From NCBI RefSeq assembly GCF_027925145.1, contig NZ_AP027130.1, positions 868,001 to 932,000 of the forward strand: a stretch of DNA of 64,000 nt. The letters are read 5' to 3'. This document shows, piece by piece, positions 28,114-38,750 of the stretch. Within the stretch, counting starts at the first letter, position 1, and each line of letters starts with the position of its first letter. This DNA is from Thermodesulfomicrobium sp. WS. Its GTDB lineage: Bacteria; Desulfobacterota; Desulfovibrionia; Desulfovibrionales; Desulfomicrobiaceae. The position numbers and the translations under genes were made by a program. The notes below the pieces were generated by a model. The model saw nothing but the letters and a program-made list of their open reading frames with translations, did not search any database and had not been told where the DNA came from.

Positions 28114-30550
28114 CGGTTTTGCCCTCCAGGTGACGTGCGACGTTGGGATCCGCCAAGGCCAGGGTGCGCAGCTCGTCTTCGGAGGCGCTGGCCGGTGCCG
28201 TGACCTGACCGCGGAGTTTGCCGTTCACTTGCACCACCACGGTGATTTCGTCCAGCACCAGCGCCGCCGGGTCATAGGTCGGCCATGGGGTGTGGACGAG
28301 CATGGTGGTGAAGCCCAGCCGCTGCCAGAGCTCTTCGCTGAGGTGCGGGGCAAAGGGCGAGAGCACCGTGAGCACCGTGGCCACGGCCGAGGAGAGGACC
28401 TGCGGGCCGCAGGCCGTGCCGCGCAGCTCGTCCTTGGCGAGGTACAGGGCATTGACCAGCTCCATGAGGGCGGCGATGGCGGTGTTGAACTGGAACTTGT
28501 CGTCCAGGTCGTTGGTGGCGCGGCGCACGGTGTCGTGTTCTTTGCGCCGCAGTTCCCGTTCGGCTGGAGTGAGATTTCCCGAGATGGCGGCGCATGCCCC
28601 CACCGGGGTGAGGATGTCCGCCAGTTCGTCCACCAGCCGCCAGACGCGCAGCAGAAACCGGTGAGCGCCTTCGATACCCCGGTCGCTCCATTCCAGGTCT
28701 TTTTCCGGCGGCGCGGCAAAAAGGCAGAAAAGGCGCACCGTGTCGGCGCCGTAGCGCTCCACCATGGCGTCGGGGTCCACGATATTGCCCTTGGATTTGG
28801 ACATCTTGGAGCCGTCCAAGAGCACCATGCCCTGGGTGAGCAGGTGGGCGAAGGGCTCGTTGACGGCGAGGTAGCCTTCGTCGCGCAGCGCCTTGGTGAA
28901 GAAACGGGCGTAGAGCAGGTGCAAAATGGCGTGTTCGATGCCGCCGATGTACTGGTCCACCGGCAGCCAGGCGTTGGTCACCGCCGGGTCAAAGGGCTGT
29001 GATTCGTCGCGGGCGGCCAGGTAGCGGGCAAAGTACCAGGAGGACTCCACAAAGGTGTCCATGGTGTCGGTCTCGCGCCGCGCAGGTCCGCCGCAAGTGG
29101 GACAGGTGGTGCGCACGAAGGCGTCGCATTCGGGCAGGGGCGAGCGGCCGTCAGGCCGCACCTGCACGTCCAGGGGCAGTTCCACCGGCAATTGGTCTTC
29201 CGGCACCGGCACCACGCCGCAGGCGTCGCAGTAGACCACCGGGATGGGCGCGCCCCAGTAGCGCTGGCGGGAGATGTTCCAGTCCCGCAGGCGGTAGTTC
29301 ACCGCCCGCCGGCCCAGACCTTTCTCCTCAAGCATGGCGGCGATGGCCTCTTTGGCGGCCTCGGAATCCATGCCGTCAAAGGGCCCGGAATTGGTGAGCA
29401 CCCCGGGCTCGGTGTAGGCCGCGGTCATGCGGGCAGGGTCCAGATGCTCGCCGCGGGGCTCGATGACCACGGCCAAGGGCAGCTCGTATTTGGCGGCAAA
29501 GTCGAAATCGCGCTGGTCATGGGCAGGCACCGCCATGACCGCGCCGGTGCCGTAGCCCATGAGCACGAAGTTGGCCACGTAGATGGGCATGCGCCGGCCG
29601 GTCACCGGGTTGATGCAAAAGCGACCGGTGAACATGCCTTCTTTTTCCAGGTCGTCGGCGGCACGCTGGAAGCGATCCATGTTGATGACCTTGCGGCAGA
29701 ATTCGCGCACCGCCGCTTCCTGCGGCGTGCCGGCAATCAGCCGCTCTACCAGGGGATGCTCCGGAGCCAGGCTCATGAACGTGGCGCCGTAGAGGGTGTC
29801 CTGGCGGGTGGTGAACACCGTGACTGCGCCGTCCATATCCTCCAGGGCGAAGTCGATCTCCATGCCGGTGCTCTTGCCGATCCAATGGCGCTGCATGGTA
29901 AGCACCCGTTCGGGCCAGCCGCCGGCCAGGGTGTCGAGGTCGGCGAGGAGCTCTTCGGCGTACGCGGTAATGCGCACAAACCACTGTTCCAGTTCCCGCT
30001 GCTCCACCAGGGCGTCGCAGCGCCAGCACTTGCCGTCCTCCACCTGTTCGTTGGCGAGCACCGTGTGGCAGCCTGGGCACCAATTGACCGGCGCCTTTTT
30101 GCGGTACACCAGCCCCCGGCGCAGGAACTTGAGGAAAAATTCCTGCTCCCAGCGATAGTACTTGGGGTGGCAGGTGGCGATCTCTCGGCTCCAATCGTAG
30201 GAATAGCCCATGCGCTTGAGCTGGGCGCGCATGGTGGCGATGTTCTCGTAGGTCCATTTGGCCGGGTGCACGCCGTGCTTGATGGCCGCATTTTCCGCAG
30301 GCAGGCCGAAGGCGTCCCAACCCATGGGATGGAACACGGCATGGCCGCGCATGCGCTTGTAGCGGGCGACCACGTCGCCGATGGAGTAGTTGCGCACGTG
30401 GCCCATGTGGATGCGCCCCGAAGGGTAGGGGAACATCTCCAAGACGTAGTAGCGATTTTCGGCCGATGCAGGATCAATGGAAAACACCTGATCCTTTTCC
30501 CAAATGTCCTGCCATTTGCGTTCGATGGTATGGAAATCGTAGGTTGCCAT
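28061..30550 (-). CDS. leuS: Leucyl-tRNA synthetase
   Basis: An 829-residue class I synthetase from ATG 30550 (TGAGGT upstream). It has the HIGH-equivalent HMGH at 48-51, an editing domain after a zinc-like CxxC (WCPGCH...CWRCD), KMSKS in [11 protein letters not shown], and the C-terminal anticodon-binding domain ending in [13 protein letters not shown]. The length is slightly short but within the bacterial range. It sits between nusB and lptE in the long operon. Confidence 0.97.
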   Translation of the reverse strand: MATYDFHTIERKWQDIWEKDQVFSIDPASAENRYYVLEMFPYPSGRIHMGHVRNYSIGDVVARYKRMRGHAVFHPMGWDAFGLPAENAAIKHGVHPAKWTYENIATMRAQLKRMGYSYDWSREIATCHPKYYRWEQEFFLKFLRRGLVYRKKAPVNWCPGCHTVLANEQVEDGKCWRCDALVEQRELEQWFVRITAYAEELLADLDTLAGGWPERVLTMQRHWIGKSTGMEIDFALEDMDGAVTVFTTRQDTLYGATFMSLAPEHPLVERLIAGTPQEAAVREFCRKVINMDRFQRAADDLEKEGMFTGRFCINPVTGRRMPIYVANFVLMGYGTGAVMAVPAHDQRDFDFAAKYELPLAVVIEPRGEHLDPARMTAAYTEPGVLTNSGPFDGMDSEAAKEAIAAMLEEKGLGRRAVNYRLRDWNISRQRYWGAPIPVVYCDACGVVPVPEDQLPVELPLDVQVRPDGRSPLPECDAFVRTTCPTCGGPARRETDTMDTFVESSWYFARYLAARDESQPFDPAVTNAWLPVDQYIGGIEHAILHLLYARFFTKALRDEGYLAVNEPFAHLLTQGMVLLDGSKMSKSKGNIVDPDAMVERYGADTVRLFCLFAAPPEKDLEWSDRGIEGAHRFLLRVWRLVDELADILTPVGACAAISGNLTPAERELRRKEHDTVRRATNDLDDKFQFNTAIAALMELVNALYLAKDELRGTACGPQVLSSAVATVLTVLSPFAPHLSEELWQRLGFTTMLVHTPWPTYDPAALVLDEITVVVQVNGKLRGQVTAPASASEDELRTLALADPNVARHLEGKTVVKVIVVPKKLVNVVVR

Positions 30551-30624
30551 GGTGACCTCAATGCGAAAAAGCGGTTGAGTTTCCTTCTGCGCCAAAGCGC
30601 CCGCAGCCCATGCGGACGAGGGAG

Positions 30625-31065
30625 TTATGCGCAGGCGGCCTCGTGGAGGGCGAGTGCCTTGCCCGCGGCATTGAGCACGCCGTTGACGAACACCCGTGAG
30701 CCTTCTTCCCCAAAGGCTTTCGCCAGCTCCACGGCCTCGTTGACCGCCACCTTGAAGGGGAGATGCATCTGCCGCATCTCAAAGAGCGCTAAACGCAGGA
30801 TGGCGCGCTCCACCGTGGCGATGCGGGAGAGCTTCCATCCCGTGGCGTGCTGGGCGATGATGGCGTCGAGTTCCTCGTGATGCTGCCACACCCCGCGTAC
30901 CAGTTCCCAGGCATACGAGCCTTCCCGCTCCAGGTCCGGGCAATTGGCGTCGGCACGGAAGTTGTCGAAGGCCCGGGCAAGGTCCGCCTCGGTCAGGGCC
31001 GGGTGGAAGGGCAGGGCGTAGAGGAGCTGCAAGGCGAAACGCCGCTCCCGCTGGCGCTGTTTCAC
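30625..31065 (-). CDS. nusB: Transcription antitermination factor NusB
   Basis: A 146-residue all-helical protein: [15 protein letters not shown] at the N terminus (RNA-binding, boxA), then [21 protein letters not shown] and [27 protein letters not shown], the standard NusB signature. It acts with NusE in rRNA antitermination. It overlaps ribH by 4 bases. Confidence 0.96.
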   Translation of the reverse strand: MKQRQRERRFALQLLYALPFHPALTEADLARAFDNFRADANCPDLEREGSYAWELVRGVWQHHEELDAIIAQHATGWKLSRIATVERAILRLALFEMRQMHLPFKVAVNEAVELAKAFGEEGSRVFVNGVLNAAGKALALHEAACA

Positions 31066-31547
31066 GCGGAAACACCCTCCAGGCCGCGCAGCACCCGCAC
31101 GGTCTCCAGGGCTGCGGCCGCGGCCTCGGCGCCTTTGTTGCCCGCCTTGCTGCCAGCCCGCTCAATGGCCTGCTCCAGGGAATCGGTGGTGAGCAGGCCA
31201 AAGCCGATGGGCATGCCCGTCTCCAGGCTCACATGGGCGATGCCCTTGGTGGCCTCGGCGCACACGTAGTCAAAGTGCGGGGTGGCGCCGCGGATGACCG
31301 CGCCCACGCAGACGATGGCATCTACGCCGCCGCGCTGGGCAACGGCCCGGGCCACCAATGGGAGCTCGAAGGCCCCCGGCACCCGGATGAGGGTGAGGTC
31401 TTGGCGGGCCGCCCCATGGCGCAGGAGGTAGTCCACGGCTCCTCCCACCAGACGCTCGACGATGAAATCATTGAAACGGCTGGCGATGATCGTGAATTTC
31501 AGGCCCGAGGCGTCGAGGACGCCTTCGATGGTGGTGATGTGGTGCAT
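31062..31547 (-). CDS. ribH: 6,7-dimethyl-8-ribityllumazine synthase
   Basis: A 161-residue protein starting at ATG 31547 with GGAGGA upstream. Motifs: [53 protein letters not shown] and [19 protein letters not shown]. It condenses the pyrimidine intermediate with dihydroxybutanone phosphate (from RibB). It is part of the contiguous ribD-ribE-ribBA-ribH set. Confidence 0.97.
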   Translation of the reverse strand: MHHITTIEGVLDASGLKFTIIASRFNDFIVERLVGGAVDYLLRHGAARQDLTLIRVPGAFELPLVARAVAQRGGVDAIVCVGAVIRGATPHFDYVCAEATKGIAHVSLETGMPIGFGLLTTDSLEQAIERAGSKAGNKGAEAAAAALETVRVLRGLEGVSA

Positions 31548-31563
31548 GGAATCCTCCCCAATA

Positions 31564-32772
31564 TTACTGCGCCGAGTCCACGTGGAGCAGGTGGCCGAGT
31601 TTGGTGCTCTTGGTGCGCAGGTAGCATTCGTTTTCCGCACAGGCCGGGATCTCGATGGGCACGCGTTCGGTCACCGTGAGGCCGTAGCCTTCCAGACCGA
31701 TGATCTTCTTGGGATTGTTGGTGAGCAGCCGCATGCTGCGCACCCCAAGGTTGACGAGGATCTGGGCGCCGAGGCCGTAGTCACGCAGGTCGGCTGGAAA
31801 GCCCAGTTCCAGGTTGGCCTCCACCGTGTCCCGGCCTTGGTCCTGGAGGTGATAGGCCTTGATCTTGTTGCCAAGGCCAATGCCTCGGCCTTCCTGGCGC
31901 ATGTAGAGGATGACCCCGCGGCCTTCCTGATCGATCATCTCCATGGCGCGGTGGAGCTGGTTGCCGCAGTCGCAGCGGAGCGAGCCGAAGACATCGCCGG
32001 TGAGGCATTCGCTGTGCACCCGTACCAAGACCGGCTCGGGCGTGGTGACGTCGCCTTTGACCAGGGCGATGTGGGTGTGGCTGTCGATGTCGTTTTCAAA
32101 GGCAATGATGGTGAATTCCCCATGGCAGGTGGGCATGCGCGCTTCCGCCACGCGGCGTACGAGCGAGTCCTTGCGGCAGCGGTAGGCGATGAGATCCTCG
32201 ATGGTGGCGATCTTGAGCCCGTGCTCGGCGGCGAACTTCTCCAGATCCGGCATGCGCGCCATGGTGCCGTCGTCGTTCATGATCTCGCAGATGACCGCCG
32301 CACCCTTGAGGCCAGCGAGCCGCGCCAGGTCCACCGAGCCTTCGGTCTGGCCGGCGCGCACGAGCACCCCACCCTCGCGGGCGCGGAGGGGAAAGATGTG
32401 TCCTGGGGTGGAGAGGTCTTCAGGAGTGGTGTCATCGGCCACGGCGGTCTGGATAGTGAGCGCCCGGTCGTGGGCGGAGATGCCGGTGGTCACGCCGTGA
32501 CGGGCTTCGATGGACACCGTAAAATTAGTGCCGAACTTGGACGTGTTGCGCCGGGTCATGAGGGGGAGCTGGAGCTTGTCCACCAGGGCCGGCTCCAAGG
32601 CCAGACAGATGAGTCCCCGGCCGTATTTGGCCATGAAGTTGATGACCGCCGGGGTCACCTTTTCCGCGGCGATGGTGAGATCGCCTTCGTTTTCCCGGTC
32701 TTCGTCATCCACGAGAATGATCATCTTTCCGTTGCGGATGTCTTCGATGGCTTCTTCGATGGTGCATTTCAT
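31564..32772 (-). CDS. ribBA: Bifunctional DHBP synthase / GTP cyclohydrolase II
   Basis: A 402-residue fusion. The RibB half (about 1-200) has [11 protein letters not shown] and [12 protein letters not shown]. The RibA half has the zinc site [21 protein letters not shown] and [15 protein letters not shown]. Both catalytic halves look complete, supplying both starting branches of riboflavin synthesis. ATG 32772 follows AAGGAG. Confidence 0.97.
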   Translation of the reverse strand: MKCTIEEAIEDIRNGKMIILVDDEDRENEGDLTIAAEKVTPAVINFMAKYGRGLICLALEPALVDKLQLPLMTRRNTSKFGTNFTVSIEARHGVTTGISAHDRALTIQTAVADDTTPEDLSTPGHIFPLRAREGGVLVRAGQTEGSVDLARLAGLKGAAVICEIMNDDGTMARMPDLEKFAAEHGLKIATIEDLIAYRCRKDSLVRRVAEARMPTCHGEFTIIAFENDIDSHTHIALVKGDVTTPEPVLVRVHSECLTGDVFGSLRCDCGNQLHRAMEMIDQEGRGVILYMRQEGRGIGLGNKIKAYHLQDQGRDTVEANLELGFPADLRDYGLGAQILVNLGVRSMRLLTNNPKKIIGLEGYGLTVTERVPIEIPACAENECYLRTKSTKLGHLLHVDSAQ

Positions 32773-32804
32773 AGTGCAATATCTCCTTGCCCGAAGGCGT
32801 TCGG

Positions 32805-33458
32805 TCAAAATCCGTGCTGGCGCAGGAAGTCTTCGGTGATGGTCGAGGCGCGGGGCGCAGCAGACGCCCGCCATGGCGCAAGCATGCGGGCCACATATTT
32901 GCCGATGAGGTCGGTCTCCAGGTTGACCTTGGTCCCGACCCGCCAGTGGGCAATGGTGGTTTCCTGCCAGGTGGCGGGAATGACGTTTACTTCCAAAAAG
33001 TCGGCGCCGCAATCATTGACCGTGAGGCTCACCCCGTCCAGGGCGACAGAGCCTTTGGGGATGATTTCCGCGCTCACCGCTGGGTCAAAGGTGATGCGCA
33101 CCACGTGGGATTCGCCTGCTTGGGTGATGCCTATCACCTGGGCTACGGTGTCCACATGCCCGGAGACCAGATGCCCGCCCAGTCGGTCACCCAGGGCCAG
33201 GGCCCGCTCCAGGTTGACGAGGCTTCCGCGGGAAAGGAGCCCAAGGGTGGTGACTTCCAGGGTCTTGGCGGAGGCGTAGGCCACGAAGGCCGGCCCTTTG
33301 GTGGTCTCCACCGTGAGACAGACCCCGTTGACCGCGATGGATTCGCCCAGCTGGTAAGGGGTGAAGTCCTGCTTGGGGGTGATGGTGAGGCGTGCTTGCG
33401 AGCCGGAGCGGACGACCTCGGTGACCGTGCCGATGGAGGCGATGATACCGGTAAACAT
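32805..33458 (-). CDS. ribE: Riboflavin synthase, alpha subunit
   Basis: A 217-residue protein with two similar lumazine-binding halves. Each has an [22 protein letters not shown] motif and a GHL(V)SGHVD-type region. It opens with the typical [12 protein letters not shown]. It dismutates two lumazines into riboflavin, completing the pathway. It lies 3 bases after ribD. Confidence 0.97.
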   Translation of the reverse strand: MFTGIIASIGTVTEVVRSGSQARLTITPKQDFTPYQLGESIAVNGVCLTVETTKGPAFVAYASAKTLEVTTLGLLSRGSLVNLERALALGDRLGGHLVSGHVDTVAQVIGITQAGESHVVRITFDPAVSAEIIPKGSVALDGVSLTVNDCGADFLEVNVIPATWQETTIAHWRVGTKVNLETDLIGKYVARMLAPWRASAAPRASTITEDFLRQHGF

Positions 33459-33461
33459 GGC

Positions 33462-34580
33462 TTAGGAGGGGCGCAGCTGCAGGAGGAGGTCCGGGGGAAG
33501 CGTGCGGATGGCCGCAAGGCGCAGCGAGATGGCCTCGGCCATGGAGTGCACGGTGCGCCCCTGAAAAGAGGCCGGGGCGGCGCCGTCGCCCAGTATCCGG
33601 GGGCTCACAACGAGCAGGATCTCGTCGGCAAGGCCGGTGGCAAGCAGACTCGCCGCCAGGGTGCCGCCTCCTTCCGCGAGCACGTGGTGGCAGCCGTGCT
33701 CGTGGCGCAAAAGCGTCAGCCCGGCGGCAAGATCGATGCCTGTGGCGTCTTCGGCCAAGCCGTAGACCCGGCAGCCCAAGTCGAGGAGGAGCGTTGCCCG
33801 CTGGGAGCGGCTCTCCGCTTCGGAAGTGAGGAAAATGGTGCGCTCCGGGGTGTGACGTAGCAGCGTCAGGGGGGCATCCGCTGCCGGCAGGCGCCGGGTG
33901 ACCACCACGGCCCAGGGCTGAGGCCCCTGGTGACGGGGGTGCCGGCAGGTGAGCTGCGGATTGTCCGCCCGCAAGGTGCCACCGCCCACGAGTACGGCCC
34001 CCACACGGCTGCGCAGGCGATGCACCCAGCGCTGGGCCCGCAGGCCGGAGATGGCCCCGGGAATCCCTGGCCGGGGGGCGATCTTGCCATCGAGGGTCTG
34101 GGCGAGCTTGAGTAGGATGTACGGCCGTGGGCTAGTTTGCCATAGGCGAAAATCCGCGATGAGATCCCGGCAGTCGTCTTCCAGGACGCCATGGATCACC
34201 TCGACTCCCGCGGCCTGCAGCCGCTCGATGCCGCCTGCGGCCTGGGGATTGGGGTCGCGGGTGCCGACGACCACCCGACGGATGCCAGCAGCGAGGATGG
34301 CCTCGGTGCACGGCGGGGTTTTGCCGTGGTGGTTGCAGGGCTCTAGGGTGACGTAGAGGGTGCAGCGGGACAGGTCTTCCCCACGGCGTCGGGCGTGGGC
34401 GATGGCATTCACTTCCGCGTGGGGGCCGCCGAAGCGCTCATGCCATCCCCGGGCAACGACGTTGCCATCGCGCACCAGTACCGCGCCCACGCAGGGATTG
34501 GGGGCGGTGTGCCCAAAGCCGAGGCGCGCCACGGCCGCGGCTTTGGCCATAAAATGCGGGTGATCAGCGCGCAGGGCCAT
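33462..34580 (-). CDS. ribD: Bifunctional riboflavin deaminase-reductase
   Basis: A 372-residue fusion. The N-terminal deaminase has zinc ligands HAEVNAI and [15 protein letters not shown]. The C-terminal reductase begins near [15 protein letters not shown] and contains [11 protein letters not shown] and [13 protein letters not shown]. Start ATG 34580 overlaps the dCMP deaminase stop by 17 bases, implying coupled translation. No FMN riboswitch is seen upstream, as expected for a gene inside a long operon. Confidence 0.96.
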   Translation of the reverse strand: MALRADHPHFMAKAAAVARLGFGHTAPNPCVGAVLVRDGNVVARGWHERFGGPHAEVNAIAHARRRGEDLSRCTLYVTLEPCNHHGKTPPCTEAILAAGIRRVVVGTRDPNPQAAGGIERLQAAGVEVIHGVLEDDCRDLIADFRLWQTSPRPYILLKLAQTLDGKIAPRPGIPGAISGLRAQRWVHRLRSRVGAVLVGGGTLRADNPQLTCRHPRHQGPQPWAVVVTRRLPAADAPLTLLRHTPERTIFLTSEAESRSQRATLLLDLGCRVYGLAEDATGIDLAAGLTLLRHEHGCHHVLAEGGGTLAASLLATGLADEILLVVSPRILGDGAAPASFQGRTVHSMAEAISLRLAAIRTLPPDLLLQLRPS

Positions 34581-35061
34581 GGTCCTCCCTTGGGCACGCG
34601 GCAGGTGCGGGGTCGAACTCCAGGCGCTGGTGGGGGATGCCGGCTTCAGCGAGCATCTCGAGGGACAGGGGGTCTGGGTAGCCTTCGGTATAGTAGATGG
34701 CCGCCACGCGGCAGTTGATGAGCATCTTGGTACACAGGACGCACGGCTGGGTGGTGCAGTAGACCGTGGCCCCTTCCAGGCAGATGCCATGGAGCGCTGC
34801 CTGGATGATGACGTTCTGCTCCGCGTGCAGTCCTCGGCACAGCTCATGGCGCTCTCCCGAAGGCACGCCGAGGCGTTCCCGCAAGCAGCCCAGATCCAGG
34901 CAATGGGCCACCCCGGAGGGAGCGCCGTTGTAGCCGGTGGCGAGGATACGTTTGTCTTTGACCGCCACGGCACCGACCTTGCGGCGCAGGCACGTGGACC
35001 GTTCCGCCACCAGGTGGGCGATGCGCAGAAAGTATTGGGGCCAGGACAGTCGGTGATCCAT
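34564..35061 (-). CDS. dCMP deaminase (ComEB-like)
   Basis: A 165-residue cytidine/dCMP deaminase. The zinc motifs [12 protein letters not shown] and [15 protein letters not shown] are intact, together with [14 protein letters not shown]. It converts dCMP to dUMP for dTTP synthesis. The start could be ATG 35061 or a TTG two codons earlier. Its neighbours glyA (one-carbon units for thymidylate synthesis) and ribD (a related deaminase fold) make metabolic and evolutionary sense. Confidence 0.92.
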   Translation of the reverse strand: MDHRLSWPQYFLRIAHLVAERSTCLRRKVGAVAVKDKRILATGYNGAPSGVAHCLDLGCLRERLGVPSGERHELCRGLHAEQNVIIQAALHGICLEGATVYCTTQPCVLCTKMLINCRVAAIYYTEGYPDPLSLEMLAEAGIPHQRLEFDPAPAACPREDHGPAR

Positions 35062-35097
35062 GGGCAAAAGCGGGCGCGGCGACGCGCGCCTTCAAGG

Positions 35098-36336
35098 TTA
35101 CCAGGCAAAGAGCGGGAACTCACGGGCGAAGCGTTCCACCTGACGGCGGATGGCTTCGAGCCGGGAGTCGTTGTCCATGTTTTCCAATACCTCCACGATC
35201 CACGTGGCCACTTGGCGCATCTCGGCCTCTTTCATGCCGCGGGTGGTGAGCGCAGGCGTGCCGATGCGAATGCCCGAGGTCACGAAGGGCGAGCGGGTGT
35301 CGAAGGGCACGGCGTTCTTGTTGACCGTGATGCCGGCGCGATCCAAGGCATGCTCGGCGTCTTTGCCGGTGATCCCCTTGCGGGTGAGGTCCACCAGCAT
35401 GAGGTGGTTGTCCGTGCCGCCGGAGACCAGGTCAAAGCCGGCATTCACCAGTTCCTGGGCCAGGGTTTGGGCATTGGCGATGACCTGGCGCTGGTAGTCC
35501 ACGAAGCTGGGCTGCAGGGCTTCCAGGAAGGCCACCGCCTTGGCCGCGATGACGTGCATGAGGGGGCCGCCTTGAATGCCGGGGAAGATCTGGGAATTGA
35601 GGGTCTTCCCGAGGTCTTCGGCGGCGAGGATCATGCCGCCGCGGGGGCCGCGCAGGGTCTTGTGGGTGGTGGTGGTGGTGACGTGGGCGTAGGGGATGGG
35701 CGAGGGGTGCAGCCCTGCGGCCACCAGGCCGGCGATATGGGCCATGTCCACCACCAGGGCCGCGCCGCAGGCATCGGCAATGGCGCGGAAGCGGGCAAAG
35801 TCGATGGTGCGCGGGTAGGCACTGGCCCCGGCCACGATGACCTTGGGTTGGTGCTCTAGGGCCAGACGTTCCACTTCGTCGTAGTCGATGCAGCCGGTGT
35901 CCTGGCGCACGCCGTAGGCCACGATCTTGTAGAGCTTGCCGGAGAAGTTCACCGGACTGCCGTGGGTGAGGTGCCCGCCGTGGGCGAGATTCATGCCGAG
36001 CAGGGTATCCCCCGGACTCATGAGGGCAAAATAGGCGGCCATGTTGGCCTGGGAGCCGGAGTGGGGCTGGACGTTGGCGTAGCCGGCGTGAAAGAGCCGT
36101 TTGGCTCGGTCGATGGCCATGTCTTCGGCCATGTCCACGAACTCGCAGCCGCCGTAGTAGCGCTTGCCGGGATAGCCTTCCGCGTACTTATGGGTCATGA
36201 CGCTGCCCATGGCCTGACGCACGGCAGCGGAGGTGAAGTTTTCCGAGGCGATGAGTTCGAGCTTGGTGAGCTGGCGGGTGGTCTCCAGCTCAATGGCCTT
36301 GGCGATTTGGGGGTCCTGACGCAAGAGTTCGTCCAT
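35098..36336 (-). CDS. glyA: Serine hydroxymethyltransferase
   Basis: A 412-residue PLP enzyme: [33 protein letters not shown], the PLP-lysine context [16 protein letters not shown], and the C-terminal ITSGIR-like [16 protein letters not shown]. It interconverts serine and glycine and charges tetrahydrofolate. It sits between fabF and the dCMP deaminase gene. Confidence 0.97.
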   Translation of the reverse strand: MDELLRQDPQIAKAIELETTRQLTKLELIASENFTSAAVRQAMGSVMTHKYAEGYPGKRYYGGCEFVDMAEDMAIDRAKRLFHAGYANVQPHSGSQANMAAYFALMSPGDTLLGMNLAHGGHLTHGSPVNFSGKLYKIVAYGVRQDTGCIDYDEVERLALEHQPKVIVAGASAYPRTIDFARFRAIADACGAALVVDMAHIAGLVAAGLHPSPIPYAHVTTTTTHKTLRGPRGGMILAAEDLGKTLNSQIFPGIQGGPLMHVIAAKAVAFLEALQPSFVDYQRQVIANAQTLAQELVNAGFDLVSGGTDNHLMLVDLTRKGITGKDAEHALDRAGITVNKNAVPFDTRSPFVTSGIRIGTPALTTRGMKEAEMRQVATWIVEVLENMDNDSRLEAIRRQVERFAREFPLFAW

Positions 36337-36360
36337 GGCGCATCCTCGTGGGGCAAAAGG

Positions 36361-37605
36361 TCAGCCGGCAAAGCGGCGGAAAAGGAGAGAGGCGTTGGTG
36401 CCGCCAAACCCAAAGGAATTGGACATCCCTATTGTCACCGGCACTTCCCGGGCGGTGTTGGGGGTGTAGTCCAGGTCGCAGTCCGGGTCGGGTTCCTCGT
36501 AGTTGATGGTGGGCGGAATGATGCCGGTGACAAGGCTCATGACGGTGAAGACCGCCTCAGCCCCGCCGGCGGCGCCGAGCAAGTGCCCGATCATGCTCTT
36601 GTTGGCGGTGATGGGCATGCGGTAGGCATGGTCGCCAAAAACCGTTTTGAGGGCGCGGGTCTCGGTCTTGTCGTTGAGTTTGGTGGAGGTCCCGTGGGCG
36701 TTGATGAAGTCCACGTCTTCCGGAGCGATACCCGCCTCGCGCAAGGCGGCTCGCATGGCCTGGGCCATACCCGCACCGGATTCCTCTGGGGCCGCGATGT
36801 GGTAGGCGTCGTCCGAGGCCCCGTAACCGATGACTTCTCCGTAAATGCGGGCCCCGCGGGCCTTGGCGTGCTCGAGCTCCTCCAGGAGCAAAAAGCCCGC
36901 GCCTTCGCCGATGACAAATCCGCTGCGCTGGGCATCGAAGGGCCGGCTCGCCTTGGCGGGCGCTTCGTTTTGGGTGCAAAGCGCCTTCATGGCGTTGAAG
37001 CCGGAGACCCCCATGGGGGTAATGGTGGACTCCACCCCGCCGGTGATGCACGCCTTGACCCGACCCAAGGCCACGTCGGCAAAGGCGTAGCCAATGGCGT
37101 GGGTACTGGAGGCGCAGGCCGAAGTGGTGACCAGGTTGGGTCCTTTGGCGCCGGTGAACATGGCCACTTGGCCTGCGGCCATGTTGGCGATGAGCATGGG
37201 GATGTAGAAGGGGGAAACGCGGCGGGGGCCTGCCTGCATGAGCTTGGTGTGGAACTCTTCGATGGTGGAAAGGCCGCCCAGCCCGCAACCGAGGATCACC
37301 CCTACCTCGGGGGCCAGCTCTTCGGCGATGACCAGGCCGGCATCCTCCATGAGCTGGGCCGCGGCCACAATGGCGATCTGGAGGAAGCGGTCCATGCGCC
37401 GGGCTTCTTTGGGATTGATGGAGCGGGAAGGATCGAAGCCTTTGAGTTCGGCAGCGATGCGGGTTTCAAACTCCGAGGCGTCAAAGAGGGTAATCGGGCC
37501 CACCCCGCTGACTCCAGCCACCAAATTGGCCCAGCTTTCCTGCAGGCTGTTGCCGATGGGAGTCACGGCGGCCATGCCGGTGACGACAACGCGATGTCCA
37601 ATCAT
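36361..37605 (-). CDS. fabF: Beta-ketoacyl-ACP synthase II
   Basis: A 414-residue condensing enzyme from ATG 37605. The active-site Cys lies in TTSACASSTHAIGYA, with His residues in NAHGTSTKLNDKTET and NKSMIGHLLGAAGG, the full Cys-His-His triad. It elongates acyl-ACP in fatty acid synthesis. A GC-rich hairpin with a T-run separates it from acpP. Confidence 0.97.
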   Translation of the reverse strand: MIGHRVVVTGMAAVTPIGNSLQESWANLVAGVSGVGPITLFDASEFETRIAAELKGFDPSRSINPKEARRMDRFLQIAIVAAAQLMEDAGLVIAEELAPEVGVILGCGLGGLSTIEEFHTKLMQAGPRRVSPFYIPMLIANMAAGQVAMFTGAKGPNLVTTSACASSTHAIGYAFADVALGRVKACITGGVESTITPMGVSGFNAMKALCTQNEAPAKASRPFDAQRSGFVIGEGAGFLLLEELEHAKARGARIYGEVIGYGASDDAYHIAAPEESGAGMAQAMRAALREAGIAPEDVDFINAHGTSTKLNDKTETRALKTVFGDHAYRMPITANKSMIGHLLGAAGGAEAVFTVMSLVTGIIPPTINYEEPDPDCDLDYTPNTAREVPVTIGMSNSFGFGGTNASLLFRRFAG

Positions 37606-37639
37606 GGTCTTCTCGTAAATAGGCCGGGAGATGCCGGCG

Positions 37640-37669
37640 GAAAAAGACTGCGGGCGCATGCGCCCGCAG
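37640..37669 (-). terminator. Terminator-like hairpin between acpP and fabF
   Basis: A perfect self-complementary stretch, CTGCGGGCGC followed by its complement ATGCGCCCGCAG (37648-37669), is followed on the minus strand by TCTTTTT. It starts 5 bases after the acpP stop. It probably acts as a partial terminator or 3' stabiliser, giving more acpP than fabF message. Confidence 0.8.
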
Positions 37670-37673
37670 GGGG

Positions 37674-37907
37674 TTACTTGGTCTTGGCCGTGATGTAGTT
37701 GATGGCGTCCTGGACGGTGACGATCTTCTGGGCGTCGTCGTCCTCGATTTCGATATCGAATTCCTCTTCCATGGCCATGATGAGTTCCGTGAGGTCTAGG
37801 GAATCCGCTCCGAGGCTCTCGACGAAAGAGGATTCGGGCTTCACCTCGTCGATGGAAACACCCAGCTGTTCGCTCACGAGTTCTTTGACCTTTGCTTCGA
37901 TGGACAT
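37674..37907 (-). CDS. acpP: Acyl carrier protein
   Basis: A 77-residue acidic protein. The phosphopantetheine serine lies in [19 protein letters not shown]. Length and composition are standard. It carries growing acyl chains for FabH/FabF/FabG encoded alongside. Ribosome site GGAGG precedes ATG 37907. Confidence 0.98.
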   Translation of the reverse strand: MSIEAKVKELVSEQLGVSIDEVKPESSFVESLGADSLDLTELIMAMEEEFDIEIEDDDAQKIVTVQDAINYITAKTK

Positions 37908-37955
37908 GTGTTTTCCTCCGCTCTGTGGGGATAATGCGTAGAGTGATGGCAGGAG

Positions 37956-38693
37956 CTAGAGATACATCCCGCCGTTGACGCCAATGACTTGACCGGTGAT
38001 GTATGCGGCCGCGTCCGAGAGTAGGAAGGCCGTGGCCTCGGCCACGTCCTGTGCAGACCCGAGACGGCCCAAGGGGATGCGCGCCTGGTAGGCGTCGCGG
38101 ATCTCCTGGGAGAGCCCGCCGGTCATGTCGGTTTCGATGAAGCCCGGAGCCACGGCGTTGACCGTGATGCCGCGCGGGGCAAGCTCCAGGGCCGCGGATT
38201 TGGTGAGCCCGATGAGGCCCGCCTTGGCGGCGCAGTAGTTGGCCTGGCCGGCATTGCCCATCTGCCCCACGACCGAGGCGATGGAGACGATGCGGCCAAA
38301 GCGCTGGCGCATCATGATCTTGGCCGCTTCCTGAAGGAAGACGAAGGCCCCGGTGAGGTTCACGCGCAGGACCTCTTCCCAGGCGGCAAGCTTCATGCGC
38401 ACCAAAAGGCCGTCTCGGGTGATGCCGGCATTGTTGATGAGCGCCGCGAGAAAGACCTTGTCTTTGATTTCTTCCGCGAAGAATTGGGCAATGGCCGCCG
38501 GGTCCCCGGCGTCCACGCGAAAGCCGCGCACTGGGGCTGGGCTCAGGGAGGCACAGAGCTCCTCTGCCAGTTCTGGCCGGCTCACGTAGGTGAAGTACAC
38601 GTGATAGCCGCGCTCGGCCAGGGTGGTGACAATGGCCTTGCCAATGCCGCGGGTGCCGCCGGTGACCAGCGCGGTGCGGATGGAATCGCTCAT
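37956..38693 (-). CDS. fabG: 3-oxoacyl-ACP reductase
   Basis: A 245-residue short-chain dehydrogenase: cofactor loop TGGTRGIGKAI, NNAGITRDGLL, and the catalytic Ser...YxxxK with IASVVGQMGNAGQANYCAAKAG. The C terminus ITGQVIGVNGGMYL is typical of FabG. It reduces beta-ketoacyl-ACP using NADPH. It lies between fabH and acpP. Confidence 0.97.
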   Translation of the reverse strand: MSDSIRTALVTGGTRGIGKAIVTTLAERGYHVYFTYVSRPELAEELCASLSPAPVRGFRVDAGDPAAIAQFFAEEIKDKVFLAALINNAGITRDGLLVRMKLAAWEEVLRVNLTGAFVFLQEAAKIMMRQRFGRIVSIASVVGQMGNAGQANYCAAKAGLIGLTKSAALELAPRGITVNAVAPGFIETDMTGGLSQEIRDAYQARIPLGRLGSAQDVAEATAFLLSDAAAYITGQVIGVNGGMYL

Positions 38694-38750
38694 GGTGTCG
38701 TGGGGCTCCTTGCAGGAATGAAAAACGAGGTGTCCTCTACGGCGTCGGGC

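Noticed and set aside
34581-35123. FMN riboswitch for the riboflavin genes
   Set aside because: ribD lies inside the operon and overlaps the preceding gene; I saw no conserved aptamer core upstream.
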